44,861 nt of DNA. Origin: Burkholderiales bacterium. Lineage in GTDB: Bacteria > Pseudomonadota > Gammaproteobacteria > Burkholderiales > Burkholderiaceae_C. Position numbers and translations under genes: made by a program. Positions 8,072 through 18,443 of this stretch are shown piece after piece. Numbering within the stretch: the first letter of the stretch is position 1; every line of letters begins with the position of its first letter. The stretch lies in contig CANFPU010000014.1 of assembly GCA_947448955.1 (NCBI GenBank), positions 1 through 44,861 of the forward strand, written 5' to 3'. The notes under the pieces are model-generated. The model did not search any database. It had not been told where the DNA came from and was given only the letters and a program-made list of their open reading frames with translations.

Positions 8072-11000
8072 ATGACGACGCTTGTTCGAACCCTGGCCTG
8101 CAGCACAGCCTTGTCATGCCTGCTCGTCAGCCTGACCGCCGCAGCCACCAACCTGGCCGAGTTGCCGCTCAAGGCCTCGGTGCTGGCCAAGCCCAATGTG
8201 GTGTTCGGCCGCGATGACTCTGGATCGATGGACTGGGAGGTGTTGATGAGCACCGACGACGGCATCGCCTGGTGGAACGGCAGCAACTCGGCCTGGGATA
8301 GCGTCGCCAACAAACCGGTCTACACCTCGGCCGCCGCTACCAATCGGCTGACCTATCTGTTCCCGATGGGTACCACCACCGGCAGCCAGATTTACGCGAT
8401 CGGCTCTGACAACGGCCGGGTCGCGCCGCCGATCGCCCAGCTTGGGTGGTTGCGGTCCAGCGCTTTCAACCCGCTGTACTACAACACCAAGACCAACTAT
8501 CCCGCTTGGTCGCCAGCCTATGTCAGCGCCGCGCTGCGCAACTATGCCGATGCGCCGACAACGGCCGCGCCATCACATCCCGGGCCGCTGTCGCCCATGC
8601 CTGTCACGCTCAATGTCGGCGCGACATGGAACTCGACCCACACCAACTTCGGCAACAGCGACTACCAGTTCAGCGTGATGCCGGGTATGGCGTTGCCGGT
8701 CGGCACCAAGATCAAGGCGAGCAGTTCGAGCGCCGGGCTGTGCAGCGGCAGCACGCTGCAAACGCTCAGCGCGGTAACCGTGGTCGGTTCGGGCAGCCGC
8801 TGCCAAGCCTCGTTGCCCTATTACCCAGCGACCTTCTGGCAGCGCACCGTCTGCCCGGCGGGCGACGCCGGCTGCATTGCGGCGCCCAACTGTGTCGCCA
8901 GCAACCCGGCGACAAACCCGGACGCCGACTGTGTCAACGCGCCCGACGGCCTGGGCAAGCTGCGCCGCTACGAGATCAAATCAGGGGTCAGCTTCCCATC
9001 AGGCCGTAGCTTTGCGGCCGAGTTGCAAAACTTCGCGAACTGGTTCACTTACTACCGCAAACGCAAGCTGATGCTCGCTGGCGCCATGGGCCGCGCGCTG
9101 GAGCCGCTGACCGGCGTGCGGCTGGGCGTGGTGCCGTTTTGCGACGGTAGCAGCGCTGACGCCTGCACGGTGCCGACGATGTTTGACGCCGACAGCAGCA
9201 ACAACGCCAGCAACCGCCGCGCTGCTGCGGGCACCTTCTACCTCAACGCACTGAGTTCGCAGGGCACACCCACCCACAACACGGTGAAGTACATCGCCGA
9301 CCAGTTCAACAGCAACACCAACATCGTCCAGTACGCCTGTCAACGCAACAACCTGTTCGTGGTCACCGACGGTTTCTCCAACACGACGTCGATCACGCCG
9401 CCGTCCTGGGACTCGGGCAAGTCAGCCAACAGCTGGGGCGCCAGCGCGCCCTACCAGACCACGGCCAACGGCTCACTGGCGGACCTTGGACTGCGCTACT
9501 ACACCAACCGGCTGCGGGCCAGCGGCCCCAATGCGCTGAGCGCGGGCCGCCTACCCTCGGGAGACCCGACGCGCCGCAACCCGGACCTCAACACTGACTT
9601 GCACATTGCCACCTACGGCATCACGCTCGGCGCGCGCGGCAAGCTGTTCCCTGACGCCAGCAACCCTTTCGCAACCGACGTTTTTGCCACCCCACCGACC
9701 TGGCCGATACCGGTGGCGGATGACCCGTCGATGATCGACGACCTCTGGCACGCGACGGTCAACGGCCGCGGCCAGATGTACCTGGCCGGTGACGCCGAGT
9801 CACTGAAGTTGGCGATCCAGTCGGCCTTCAACGACATCCTCAACCAGGAGGGCTCACAAGCCAGCGTGGCCGTCAGCTCGGTCAACCTCGACCGCGGCGA
9901 CTCGCAGGCCTACCTCGGCTCCTACAACCCAGCCGGCTGGTCGGGCGACCTGTCGGCCAACCCGATCGATCCCAGCACCGCCGCGCTGTCGACCACCGAG
10001 ACCTGGTCGGCCGCGAGCCTGCTGGCAACACGCGACTGGACCACCCGGCTGGTGTTCAGCTCGGGTGGCGGCATCGGCCTGGATTTCAATGCCGCCAATG
10101 TCGGGGCAGCCGTCAATCCCGATGCGGCCAGCTTCACCCACGAGCAGGTGGTGGATTACCTGCGCGGCAACCGCAGCAGCGAGGGCAGCCTGTTCAGAGC
10201 GCGCAACAGCCTGATCGGCGCCGTGGTCAACGCCGAGCCGGTGCTCGCGCGCGAAGAACAGGCGGTCTACCTGGCATCGGGCGACGGCATGCTGCATGCG
10301 CTCGACACCCTCAACGGCAAAGAGGCCTGGGCTTATGCGCCGCCCGATACCTTGGCCAACCTGGGCCAATCGGTGCAGCGCGGCTGGGTCTACCAGACCC
10401 TTCTCGACGCGACACCAGCCTATGGGCGCTTGTCGTCGGGCAAGAAGTTGCTCGTCGGCGGACTGGGCGCGGCTGGGCGAAGCTATTACGCGCTCGACGT
10501 CAGCAAGCCCAAGAACCTAGACACCGCCAGCGCCGCAGCGCAGTTTCGCTGGATTTTCCCAGCCAGCGCCGACGCAGCCAACCGCGCCAAGATGGGTTAC
10601 ACCATCGGCAAACCGGTGATTGCCAAGACGCGTGACGGCGATGTCGTGCTGCTGAGTTCAGGCGTGGACAACGCCCAAGCCGTGGGCGACGGCAAGGGTC
10701 GGCTGTGGGTGATCAATGCCAGCACCGGCGCGGTGATCAAGACCTTCAGGACCGCCGCCGGCAGCACCGCAGCCGAAGCGGGTCTTTGTCACGTCTCGGC
10801 CTTCAAAGAGAGTGACGGCAGCGTGCGATATGTTTTCGGCGGTGACCTGCTGGGCAATGTCTGGCGATTCGACTTGGAAAAAACGGGCGTGGGGGAACTC
10901 GACGCTGACCTCGTCGCGGTGCTGCTGGACGCGACAGGCAACAGCCAACCGGTCACCTCGGCACCCGAGATGATCACCCTGAACGGCAAACGCATCATCC

Positions 11001-11536
11001 TGGTGGGTACCGGCCGGCTGCTGGATATCAGCGATTTTGGCAACAGCCGTACCCAATCGTTTTACGCGATCGCCGACGGTTCGACGATGAACAATGCCCG
11101 CGCCAGCCTGGTGCGCCAGGTCTACAGCCGCGGCAGCCATGGCGACGGCACGCTGACCCAGAACACCGTGAACTGGGTGAGCGACCGCGGTTGGTATCTC
11201 GATCTGCCTGCCGGTGAGCAAGCCAACACCGACCCGATCGTCACCTACGGCGCGGTGGCTTTCGTCAGCAACCTCAACGGCGCCACCGACTGCAGCCAAT
11301 CGTCCTACCTCTACTTGATCGACGTCGGCTCAGGCAGTCTGACCTCCGGCGAGACCACCGCATCTTGGCTGATCGCCGCCAATGCCTCATCGTCGAGAGT
11401 GATCACGCTGCGGGTAATTGACGGCAAGATCGTCGGCGTGACCCACCGATCCGACAACGGCGTGTTCCAGCAGCGTCTGCCGCTGGGCCAGACCATCACC
11501 CCGGCCAAAAGCGCCTGGCGAGAAATTCGACGCTAA
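8072..11536 (+). CDS. pilY1: Type IV pilus tip adhesin/assembly protein PilY1
   Basis: 1154 residues with a signal peptide (cleavage near residue 25). An N-terminal von Willebrand A-like half carries a DDSGSM metal-site motif (DxSxS) near residue 48. The C-terminal PilC-type beta-propeller (from about residue 700) has SGDGMLHALDT, LVGGLGAAGRSYYALDVS and GGDLLGNVWRFD. PilY1 sits at the pilus tip, acts in adhesion and mechanosensing, and controls extension and retraction. The calcium loop before the GDL.GN.WRF motif, normally rich in spaced Asp, reads KESDGSVRYVF here (Asp915), so calcium control may be weakened. Last gene of the pilin cluster; its end overlaps the convergent phosphatase gene by 4 bases. 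Confidence 0.93.
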   Translation: MTTLVRTLACSTALSCLLVSLTAAATNLAELPLKASVLAKPNVVFGRDDSGSMDWEVLMSTDDGIAWWNGSNSAWDSVANKPVYTSAAATNRLTYLFPMGTTTGSQIYAIGSDNGRVAPPIAQLGWLRSSAFNPLYYNTKTNYPAWSPAYVSAALRNYADAPTTAAPSHPGPLSPMPVTLNVGATWNSTHTNFGNSDYQFSVMPGMALPVGTKIKASSSSAGLCSGSTLQTLSAVTVVGSGSRCQASLPYYPATFWQRTVCPAGDAGCIAAPNCVASNPATNPDADCVNAPDGLGKLRRYEIKSGVSFPSGRSFAAELQNFANWFTYYRKRKLMLAGAMGRALEPLTGVRLGVVPFCDGSSADACTVPTMFDADSSNNASNRRAAAGTFYLNALSSQGTPTHNTVKYIADQFNSNTNIVQYACQRNNLFVVTDGFSNTTSITPPSWDSGKSANSWGASAPYQTTANGSLADLGLRYYTNRLRASGPNALSAGRLPSGDPTRRNPDLNTDLHIATYGITLGARGKLFPDASNPFATDVFATPPTWPIPVADDPSMIDDLWHATVNGRGQMYLAGDAESLKLAIQSAFNDILNQEGSQASVAVSSVNLDRGDSQAYLGSYNPAGWSGDLSANPIDPSTAALSTTETWSAASLLATRDWTTRLVFSSGGGIGLDFNAANVGAAVNPDAASFTHEQVVDYLRGNRSSEGSLFRARNSLIGAVVNAEPVLAREEQAVYLASGDGMLHALDTLNGKEAWAYAPPDTLANLGQSVQRGWVYQTLLDATPAYGRLSSGKKLLVGGLGAAGRSYYALDVSKPKNLDTASAAAQFRWIFPASADAANRAKMGYTIGKPVIAKTRDGDVVLLSSGVDNAQAVGDGKGRLWVINASTGAVIKTFRTAAGSTAAEAGLCHVSAFKESDGSVRYVFGGDLLGNVWRFDLEKTGVGELDADLVAVLLDATGNSQPVTSAPEMITLNGKRIILVGTGRLLDISDFGNSRTQSFYAIADGSTMNNARASLVRQVYSRGSHGDGTLTQNTVNWVSDRGWYLDLPAGEQANTDPIVTYGAVAFVSNLNGATDCSQSSYLYLIDVGSGSLTSGETTASWLIAANASSSRVITLRVIDGKIVGVTHRSDNGVFQQRLPLGQTITPAKSAWREIRR

Positions 11537-12159
11537 GTCTCCAGGGCCGCCAAGTGGCCAGCATCATCCCAGCCCACCAGCATGAAACCCTGCGGCGTGT
11601 GCAGCAGTCGGTTGATCGCGGCGTTGCCCAAGGCCCAACTGCGCGGGGCCTCCAGCGAGGTGCGGGTCGCTGCACGGTACAGGCAATCAAGCACCCCGCC
11701 GTGGCTGACCAGCGCAATGGTTCGACCGGCGTGCGCCACGACCAGGTGTTCGACCGCAGCGATCACTCGGGCATAGAAGACACGCAGGCTCTCGGCGCCC
11801 GCCGGCGCGAAATCCGGATCGCGGCTGTGCCAGCGGCGCGCCAGGGCGGGCGATTGCTGGTCGATCTGCTGCCGGGTCTGGCCCTCGAACACGCCGAAAC
11901 AACGCTCGCGTAGGCCAGGGTCGGGGCTCAACGGCAGGCCCAGCGGCTCGGCCAGCGCCTGTGCGGTCTGCCATGCGCGGTCCAGGTCACTGGCGATCAC
12001 CGCGCTCAAGCCTTCGTCGCGCAGCGCATCCGCCAAACGGGCAGCTTGGCGCCGACCGACTGGGTCGAGCGGAATGTCGATCTGCCCTTGCAACCGGTAC
12101 TCGGCATTCCAGGCGGTCTGGCCGTGACGAATCGCGACGATGCGGGTGGCTTCAGCCAC
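11533..12159 (-). CDS. Histidine phosphatase family protein (phosphoglycerate mutase-like)
   Basis: 208 residues starting with GTG at 12159. The catalytic RHG motif is IRHGQTAWN (His12). Conserved downstream parts are SDLDRAWQTAQ, the acid segment LRERCFGVFEG and the second histidine in LVSHGGVLD. All core residues of a broad-specificity phosphatase of the GpmB/CobC group are present; the substrate cannot be read from the sequence. The start lies inside the end of the upstream PEBP gene (8-base overlap), so the two are probably cotranscribed. The stop overlaps that of convergent pilY1. Confidence 0.9.
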   Translation of the reverse strand: MAEATRIVAIRHGQTAWNAEYRLQGQIDIPLDPVGRRQAARLADALRDEGLSAVIASDLDRAWQTAQALAEPLGLPLSPDPGLRERCFGVFEGQTRQQIDQQSPALARRWHSRDPDFAPAGAESLRVFYARVIAAVEHLVVAHAGRTIALVSHGGVLDCLYRAATRTSLEAPRSWALGNAAINRLLHTPQGFMLVGWDDAGHLAALET

Positions 12160-12775
12160 GCAGTCGACGGTTCAGCGTGTAAGTGCCTGACAGCGTGGCC
12201 GCGTCCAGCACATGGCCGATCAAAGCGTCGCGCACCTGGGGGCCGGTAAAGCTGCCCTCGACGGGCAGCCGAGCGATGTCCAGCGCGTAGAGCGTGAACA
12301 CATAGTGGTGCACCAGCGCATCGTTGAAAGGCGGGAACGGGCCGTCGTAGCCGAAATACTGACCGCGCCTGTCGGCGTCGCCGTCAAACCAACCGGTGTA
12401 GTCGTTCAACCCCTGTCGCGCACCCTCGGCCTGCGGGCCCGGCTTGCCGCGTGAGGTGAAGCCATCGCTCCACTGACCCGCTGAGAAACCATTGCGGCTC
12501 GGCGACAGGTCGACCATCACCCAGTGGAAAAAATCGACCCTGGGCGTGTCGACCGACACCTCGCGATCGGTTTGGTTGACATCGTCCGCGACGCCCGGCA
12601 CGTCGAAATCCTGGCACAGCAGCACCAACGAGCGGGTACCCACGGGCAGATCGCTCCAAGCCAGCGGCGGGCTCAGGTTGTCGGCGAAATCGACACCGGA
12701 CGCCGTCAGGCGGCCGGCAGCATAGCGCTCGGGAATCGCCTCGCCATTGGCCCAGCCATCGCTCCATAACTTCAT
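12152..12775 (-). CDS. YbhB/YbcL family PEBP-like protein
   Basis: 207 residues from the ATG at 12775, chosen because AGGAG lies six bases upstream; the frame is open six codons further. Family motifs are SPPLAWSDLPVGTRSLVLLC, QDFDVPG, FFHWVMVDL, a central loop with YFGYDGPFPPFND and HHYVFTLYALD. These form the anion-binding pocket of phosphatidylethanolamine-binding proteins. No signal peptide, so cytoplasmic. It is about 50 residues longer than E. coli YbhB, with the extra length partly around QTDREVSVDTPR. The physiological role of bacterial members is unclear. Overlaps the phosphatase gene by 8 bases. Confidence 0.9.
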   Translation of the reverse strand: MKLWSDGWANGEAIPERYAAGRLTASGVDFADNLSPPLAWSDLPVGTRSLVLLCQDFDVPGVADDVNQTDREVSVDTPRVDFFHWVMVDLSPSRNGFSAGQWSDGFTSRGKPGPQAEGARQGLNDYTGWFDGDADRRGQYFGYDGPFPPFNDALVHHYVFTLYALDIARLPVEGSFTGPQVRDALIGHVLDAATLSGTYTLNRRLRG

Positions 12776-12829
12776 TCGGTTTCTCCTGCACAAATCTCGG
12801 GCTGAGCCCGGACCGGGCGGTCAGCGCGC

Positions 12830-13153
12830 TCAGCCACCCCAGACCACCGGCACCTCTTCAGCAGCAGCACGTTTCAGCAAATCGACCATCGGCCACATCC
12901 GCTGGCGCAGGCTCACCCCATCGCGGGGCGGCAGGGTTCTGCCTTGCGCGGCGGCTTCGGATTCAGCCTCACGACGCGCCGCCTCGTCGACCGCAACCGC
13001 CTGTTCGATGGCCGCGATCGCGGCAGCCATCGCCGGCGGCTCGATGATGCCTTTGGCTGCTGGATCGCGACCGATCGCGCGCAGCAGCGCATCGCCGTTG
13101 GGGCCGAGCATCAGGATGTCACCGCCAGCCTTGGATTTGAACTTGTAGATCAT
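12830..13153 (-). CDS. DUF1840 domain protein
   Basis: 107 residues. It begins MIYKFKSKAGGDILMLGPNG and has the family's middle segment GIIEPPAMAAAIAAIEQAV and a C-terminal SLRQRMWPMVDLLKRAA. This small protein is widespread in Burkholderiales and has no established function. No signal peptide or membrane helix. The same strand carries the PEBP and phosphatase genes downstream after a 54-base gap, so they may share a transcript. Confidence 0.9.
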   Translation of the reverse strand: MIYKFKSKAGGDILMLGPNGDALLRAIGRDPAAKGIIEPPAMAAAIAAIEQAVAVDEAARREAESEAAAQGRTLPPRDGVSLRQRMWPMVDLLKRAAAEEVPVVWGG

Positions 13154-13198
13154 CTGCGCTGCGCGCCCGGGTTGTCACGCCTGGATTGTGCACAGCCG

Positions 13199-15414
<2,216 letters not shown>

Positions 15415-15428
15415 GCCGTTGGCAAGGT

Positions 15429-17354
15429 CTACCGGCTCGACGCCGGCGGATGAAGAGGTCGAGCCAGGGGCAGCCAGACGCTGACGCAGGTGCCCTCGCC
15501 CGGCACGCTCGTCACGACCAGGCTGCCGCCGTGCAGGTCAATGATCTCCTTGGCGATGCTCATGCCCAGCCCTGTGCCCAGGATCGCCCCCGACGGGTCA
15601 GCACGGTAGAAGCGTTCGAAAATTCTGGCCACCTGGGCTGGCGTCATGCCGATGCCGGCATCAGTCACTGAAAAACCGACCCGTCCCGCAGCGTCCGGAC
15701 GGTGCTCGCACAGCCCGTGCAATTGAACAGCGCCGCCAGCGGGTGAGTACTTGTAGGCATTGCCGAGCAGGTTGCCGAGTACTTGCGCGATCTTGCCGCG
15801 GTCGAAAAATGCCGGCATTGGCACCCAATCGGCTGGCACGACCGGCGCATCGCGGCCGGGCGGCGGCGCATGGTCGGCCAGGCTCTGACGCAGGAACTCG
15901 CCCAGATCACCCCGCTCGCGCAGGAAGTCCTTGCCGCGCTGAGCCTCGAGCCGTGCCAGGTCGAGCAAATCATTGACGATGCGGATCATTGCGGCGCTGT
16001 TGCGATGGATCGTTTCAAGGATTTGCTGGCGGCGCTCAGACGGGTACTCGCGCATGCGCAGCAACTCGGTGAAGCCGTGGATGCTGGCAATCGGCGTTCG
16101 CAACTCGTGCGCTGCCGTCGAGACGAATTCGCTTTTGAGACGGTCGATCTCGGTCTCATGGGTCACGTCGCGCAGGTAGAGCAGGCGGACCACGCTGTCC
16201 GCCCCACCGGCCTGCCGACCCAACACCGCCAGCACGCTCGGCCGGGGCGCGCTCAAGGCCAGCAGTCGGCCACGGATCGGGTTGCCCGCCGGCTCGCTGC
16301 CGGAGGGTTGCTCGAAATAGGACGCCAAGCCGGCCCAGAGCGCCGGCTCTGCGCAGAGCGCGCCGAGCTGTGCCTCCAGCGCCACTTGGTCACGCCCGAC
16401 CACCGCCGCAGGCGCCAGACCGGTCAGGCGAAAAAACGCCGGGTTGGCAAACCGGACCAAGGCCTCGCCATCGAACAGCACCAGACCATCAGGGCTGAGT
16501 TCGAAGATCGTGCCGAGTTGGAGGTTGCTGTCCTGCAGTGCGAGCTGCTGCTGACGCAGCTGGTCCAGCGTGGCGGCAATCGTCTCGCGCTGCTGGTTCA
16601 GCCGCATCGCCGCCTGATTGAGCGCATGGCCGAGCTCGACAGTCTCTTGCGGCCCGTCTGCAGCCACCACCAATTGGCGTCCATCGGCGCGCACCAGGTC
16701 GGCGGCAAACGAACGGGCCTGGTCGAGCGCGCGCATCGGCGAGCGCAGCAACCACAACAGCAGCAGGCTGCTGCCGGCCACCGTCAACGCGCCGGCCGCC
16801 AAGGTGCGCAGCCAAACCTGCCGGTTCAGCGCATCGAGCGGGTCGAGACGGGTCTCGACCCGCGCCCAACCCAGCAATTTGCCCGCGGCCACCGGCTGCC
16901 AAGCCACCATCCGGCCGGGCACGGCCAACTGACCCGAGAGCAACTCGGTTGAGGCCCGAACGGGCAGCGCCAGCCGACTGCCGGGCGCCTCAAACACCAG
17001 CAGGGCCGCGCCATCCGGGCCGACCTTGGCATGGCCCAGGATCGCGCCACGGGCATCGATGACTTGAGCCGACACCGCGCCGGGAAAGACCATCTCGCGC
17101 AGCAAGGCCTCCTCGAGGTGGTCGAGCTGGTCGGTGAGCATCGGGTTGACGCTCGACAGCGCCAGGCTGCGCGCCATCGCACTGGCCTGGCCGCGCAAGC
17201 TCTCAAGCGCCAGCGCTGATTCGGTGGCCAAGGTGTGCGCGCCCAGTGCGACGATCGTCAGCAAGGTCACCAGCGAGACCAGCCACATCAGCCGGCCGTG
17301 CAGGCCGCGCGGGCGCAATCGGTGCAGCAAGCCGAAGGTTGCCATCGAGGCCAT
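15429..17354 (-). CDS. PAS-containing sensor histidine kinase
   Basis: About 641 residues from the ATG at 17354; a second ATG at 17345 is equally plausible. A transmembrane helix near residues 22-42, a periplasmic domain of about 150 residues, a second helix near 195-212 and a HAMP-like linker precede a PAS domain (FELSPDGLVLFDGEALVRFA). The kinase core has H-box STAAHELRTPIASIHGF (His416), N-box LGNLLGNAYKYSP, DAGIGM and GTGLGMSIAKEII. It starts 17 bases after the PhnD-like gene on the same strand, so the binding protein may present its ligand to the periplasmic domain. No response regulator gene is adjacent. Confidence 0.92.
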   Translation of the reverse strand: MASMATFGLLHRLRPRGLHGRLMWLVSLVTLLTIVALGAHTLATESALALESLRGQASAMARSLALSSVNPMLTDQLDHLEEALLREMVFPGAVSAQVIDARGAILGHAKVGPDGAALLVFEAPGSRLALPVRASTELLSGQLAVPGRMVAWQPVAAGKLLGWARVETRLDPLDALNRQVWLRTLAAGALTVAGSSLLLLWLLRSPMRALDQARSFAADLVRADGRQLVVAADGPQETVELGHALNQAAMRLNQQRETIAATLDQLRQQQLALQDSNLQLGTIFELSPDGLVLFDGEALVRFANPAFFRLTGLAPAAVVGRDQVALEAQLGALCAEPALWAGLASYFEQPSGSEPAGNPIRGRLLALSAPRPSVLAVLGRQAGGADSVVRLLYLRDVTHETEIDRLKSEFVSTAAHELRTPIASIHGFTELLRMREYPSERRQQILETIHRNSAAMIRIVNDLLDLARLEAQRGKDFLRERGDLGEFLRQSLADHAPPPGRDAPVVPADWVPMPAFFDRGKIAQVLGNLLGNAYKYSPAGGAVQLHGLCEHRPDAAGRVGFSVTDAGIGMTPAQVARIFERFYRADPSGAILGTGLGMSIAKEIIDLHGGSLVVTSVPGEGTCVSVWLPLARPLHPPASSR

Positions 17355-17370
17355 CCGGGTTGGCGTGGCT

Positions 17371-18327
17371 TCAGGCCTTGGCGCTCTCAAGCAAATGTGG
17401 CTTTGCCACTTTGCTTGATCCCCACGGGGGGCGGTCGGCTTCGGCCGGCCTTGGGGCGCTTGTTACGACGTATTTGTCGAGCCGGTAGGCCTCAAGTGGC
17501 TGGTAATCGCGGCCTTGATCGGCCCGCACCGGGCTGGGCATCTCGATGGCCCGCAACAGCGCCCTTCCCGACGCGTCGGTCGCCAGCTGCAAGAAGGCCT
17601 CCGCCACAGCCAGCTGCCATCGGGGCTCGATCCGCGGGTGCGCGCTCAAGGGATGCGGCGCTGCACCCGGGGTCTCCAGCAGGACGCGCAAGTCGCTTCG
17701 CAACTCGTCACGCTCTTGCTCCAAGGTGTGGTTCACGCCGCCGCCGGCGGCGACCTTGCCGCGGATGACCTGTCGGTACACGTTGCTGTGGGTCTGCACA
17801 TAAACCGGCGTGAACGCGATCTTCTCGCGTTCAACCAGCAAAGCACGCAGCCACAGCGAAGCACCGAAAGCATTGGGCGCCGGAAAGGCTATTTCACGAC
17901 CCTCAAGCGCCTGCACCGTACGCACAGGGTCGTCCCGGCGCACCACCAGGATGCCGGTCAACGGTTTGCGCTCGCGCACCAGCGGCACATAGCCCTGGGC
18001 CCGCCCGGCCATCAGCTGGTGGTACGGGTTGAGGTAGACGAAGTCGGGACCTCCCGCCAGAAAATCAGCCTCGAAGCGCGGGATGCTGGCGGCGAGGTGG
18101 AGCCTGAACCCGACACCGATCATCTGACCGACGCGTTCAAGCAAAGGGGTCCAGTCGCGGTGGACCTCCGCAGCAGGAAATTGCGGCACCACCGAAACCG
18201 TGTAGTGCGCTTGAGCAGGTGTCGGCGTGCTCAGGCCGACCAGCGCCGCCGCACCGGCTGCCTGCAGCAGCTGGCGGCGGTGCAGCGCGGCGGCTGGGCG
18301 CTCGCTAAATTCAGGGGCTTTGGGCAT
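17371..18327 (-). CDS. PhnD-like periplasmic binding protein
   Basis: 318 residues from the ATG at 18327. The N-terminus HRRQLLQAAGAAALVGL followed by AQA is a Tat-type or Sec signal peptide. The mature part resembles phosphate/phosphite/phosphonate-binding proteins: YTVSVVPQFPAAEVHRDWTP, FEADFLAGGPDFVYLNPYH, AFPAPNAFGASLW and HSNVYRQVIRGKVAAGGGVN. No ABC permease or ATPase lies nearby; the neighbour is a sensor kinase, so a sensory role is more likely than transport. The natural end seems to be near YRLDKYVV; the last 28 or so residues come from the 82-bp repeat (17376-17457). Confidence 0.88.
   Translation of the reverse strand: MPKAPEFSERPAAALHRRQLLQAAGAAALVGLSTPTPAQAHYTVSVVPQFPAAEVHRDWTPLLERVGQMIGVGFRLHLAASIPRFEADFLAGGPDFVYLNPYHQLMAGRAQGYVPLVRERKPLTGILVVRRDDPVRTVQALEGREIAFPAPNAFGASLWLRALLVEREKIAFTPVYVQTHSNVYRQVIRGKVAAGGGVNHTLEQERDELRSDLRVLLETPGAAPHPLSAHPRIEPRWQLAVAEAFLQLATDASGRALLRAIEMPSPVRADQGRDYQPLEAYRLDKYVVTSAPRPAEADRPPWGSSKVAKPHLLESAKA
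17376..17457 (-). repeat. 82-bp interspersed repeat, copy B, inside the end of the PhnD-like gene
   Basis: Matches copy A (5471-5552) without gaps when read on the minus strand. It contains two hairpins. At 17387-17418 a 14-bp stem with one bulged base (TCAAGCAAA ... TTTGCTTGA around GTGGC/GCCAC) closes on a TTT loop. At 17420-17456 CCCCA/TGGGG flanks a CGGC-TTCG-GCCG stem with a stable tetraloop. It is translated in the same frame as copy A (pieces PRPAEADRPPWGSS and KPHLLESAK). Confidence 0.82.
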
Positions 18328-18443
18328 GCTGGTTCGACGGCGGGATGCACCACGTGGTCCGGCGCGACGCCGGGGTCTCCTGCATTTCGACCGTCGCCGG
18401 CTCAACTTGAGCCCGGGCCTGCGCGCCGGCGCGACCCGCGTCG

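Noticed and set aside
11533-11536. Overlapping stop codons of convergent pilY1 and phosphatase genes considered as a frameshift or fusion
   Set aside because: Both proteins end at family-typical positions; short convergent overlaps are common in compact genomes.
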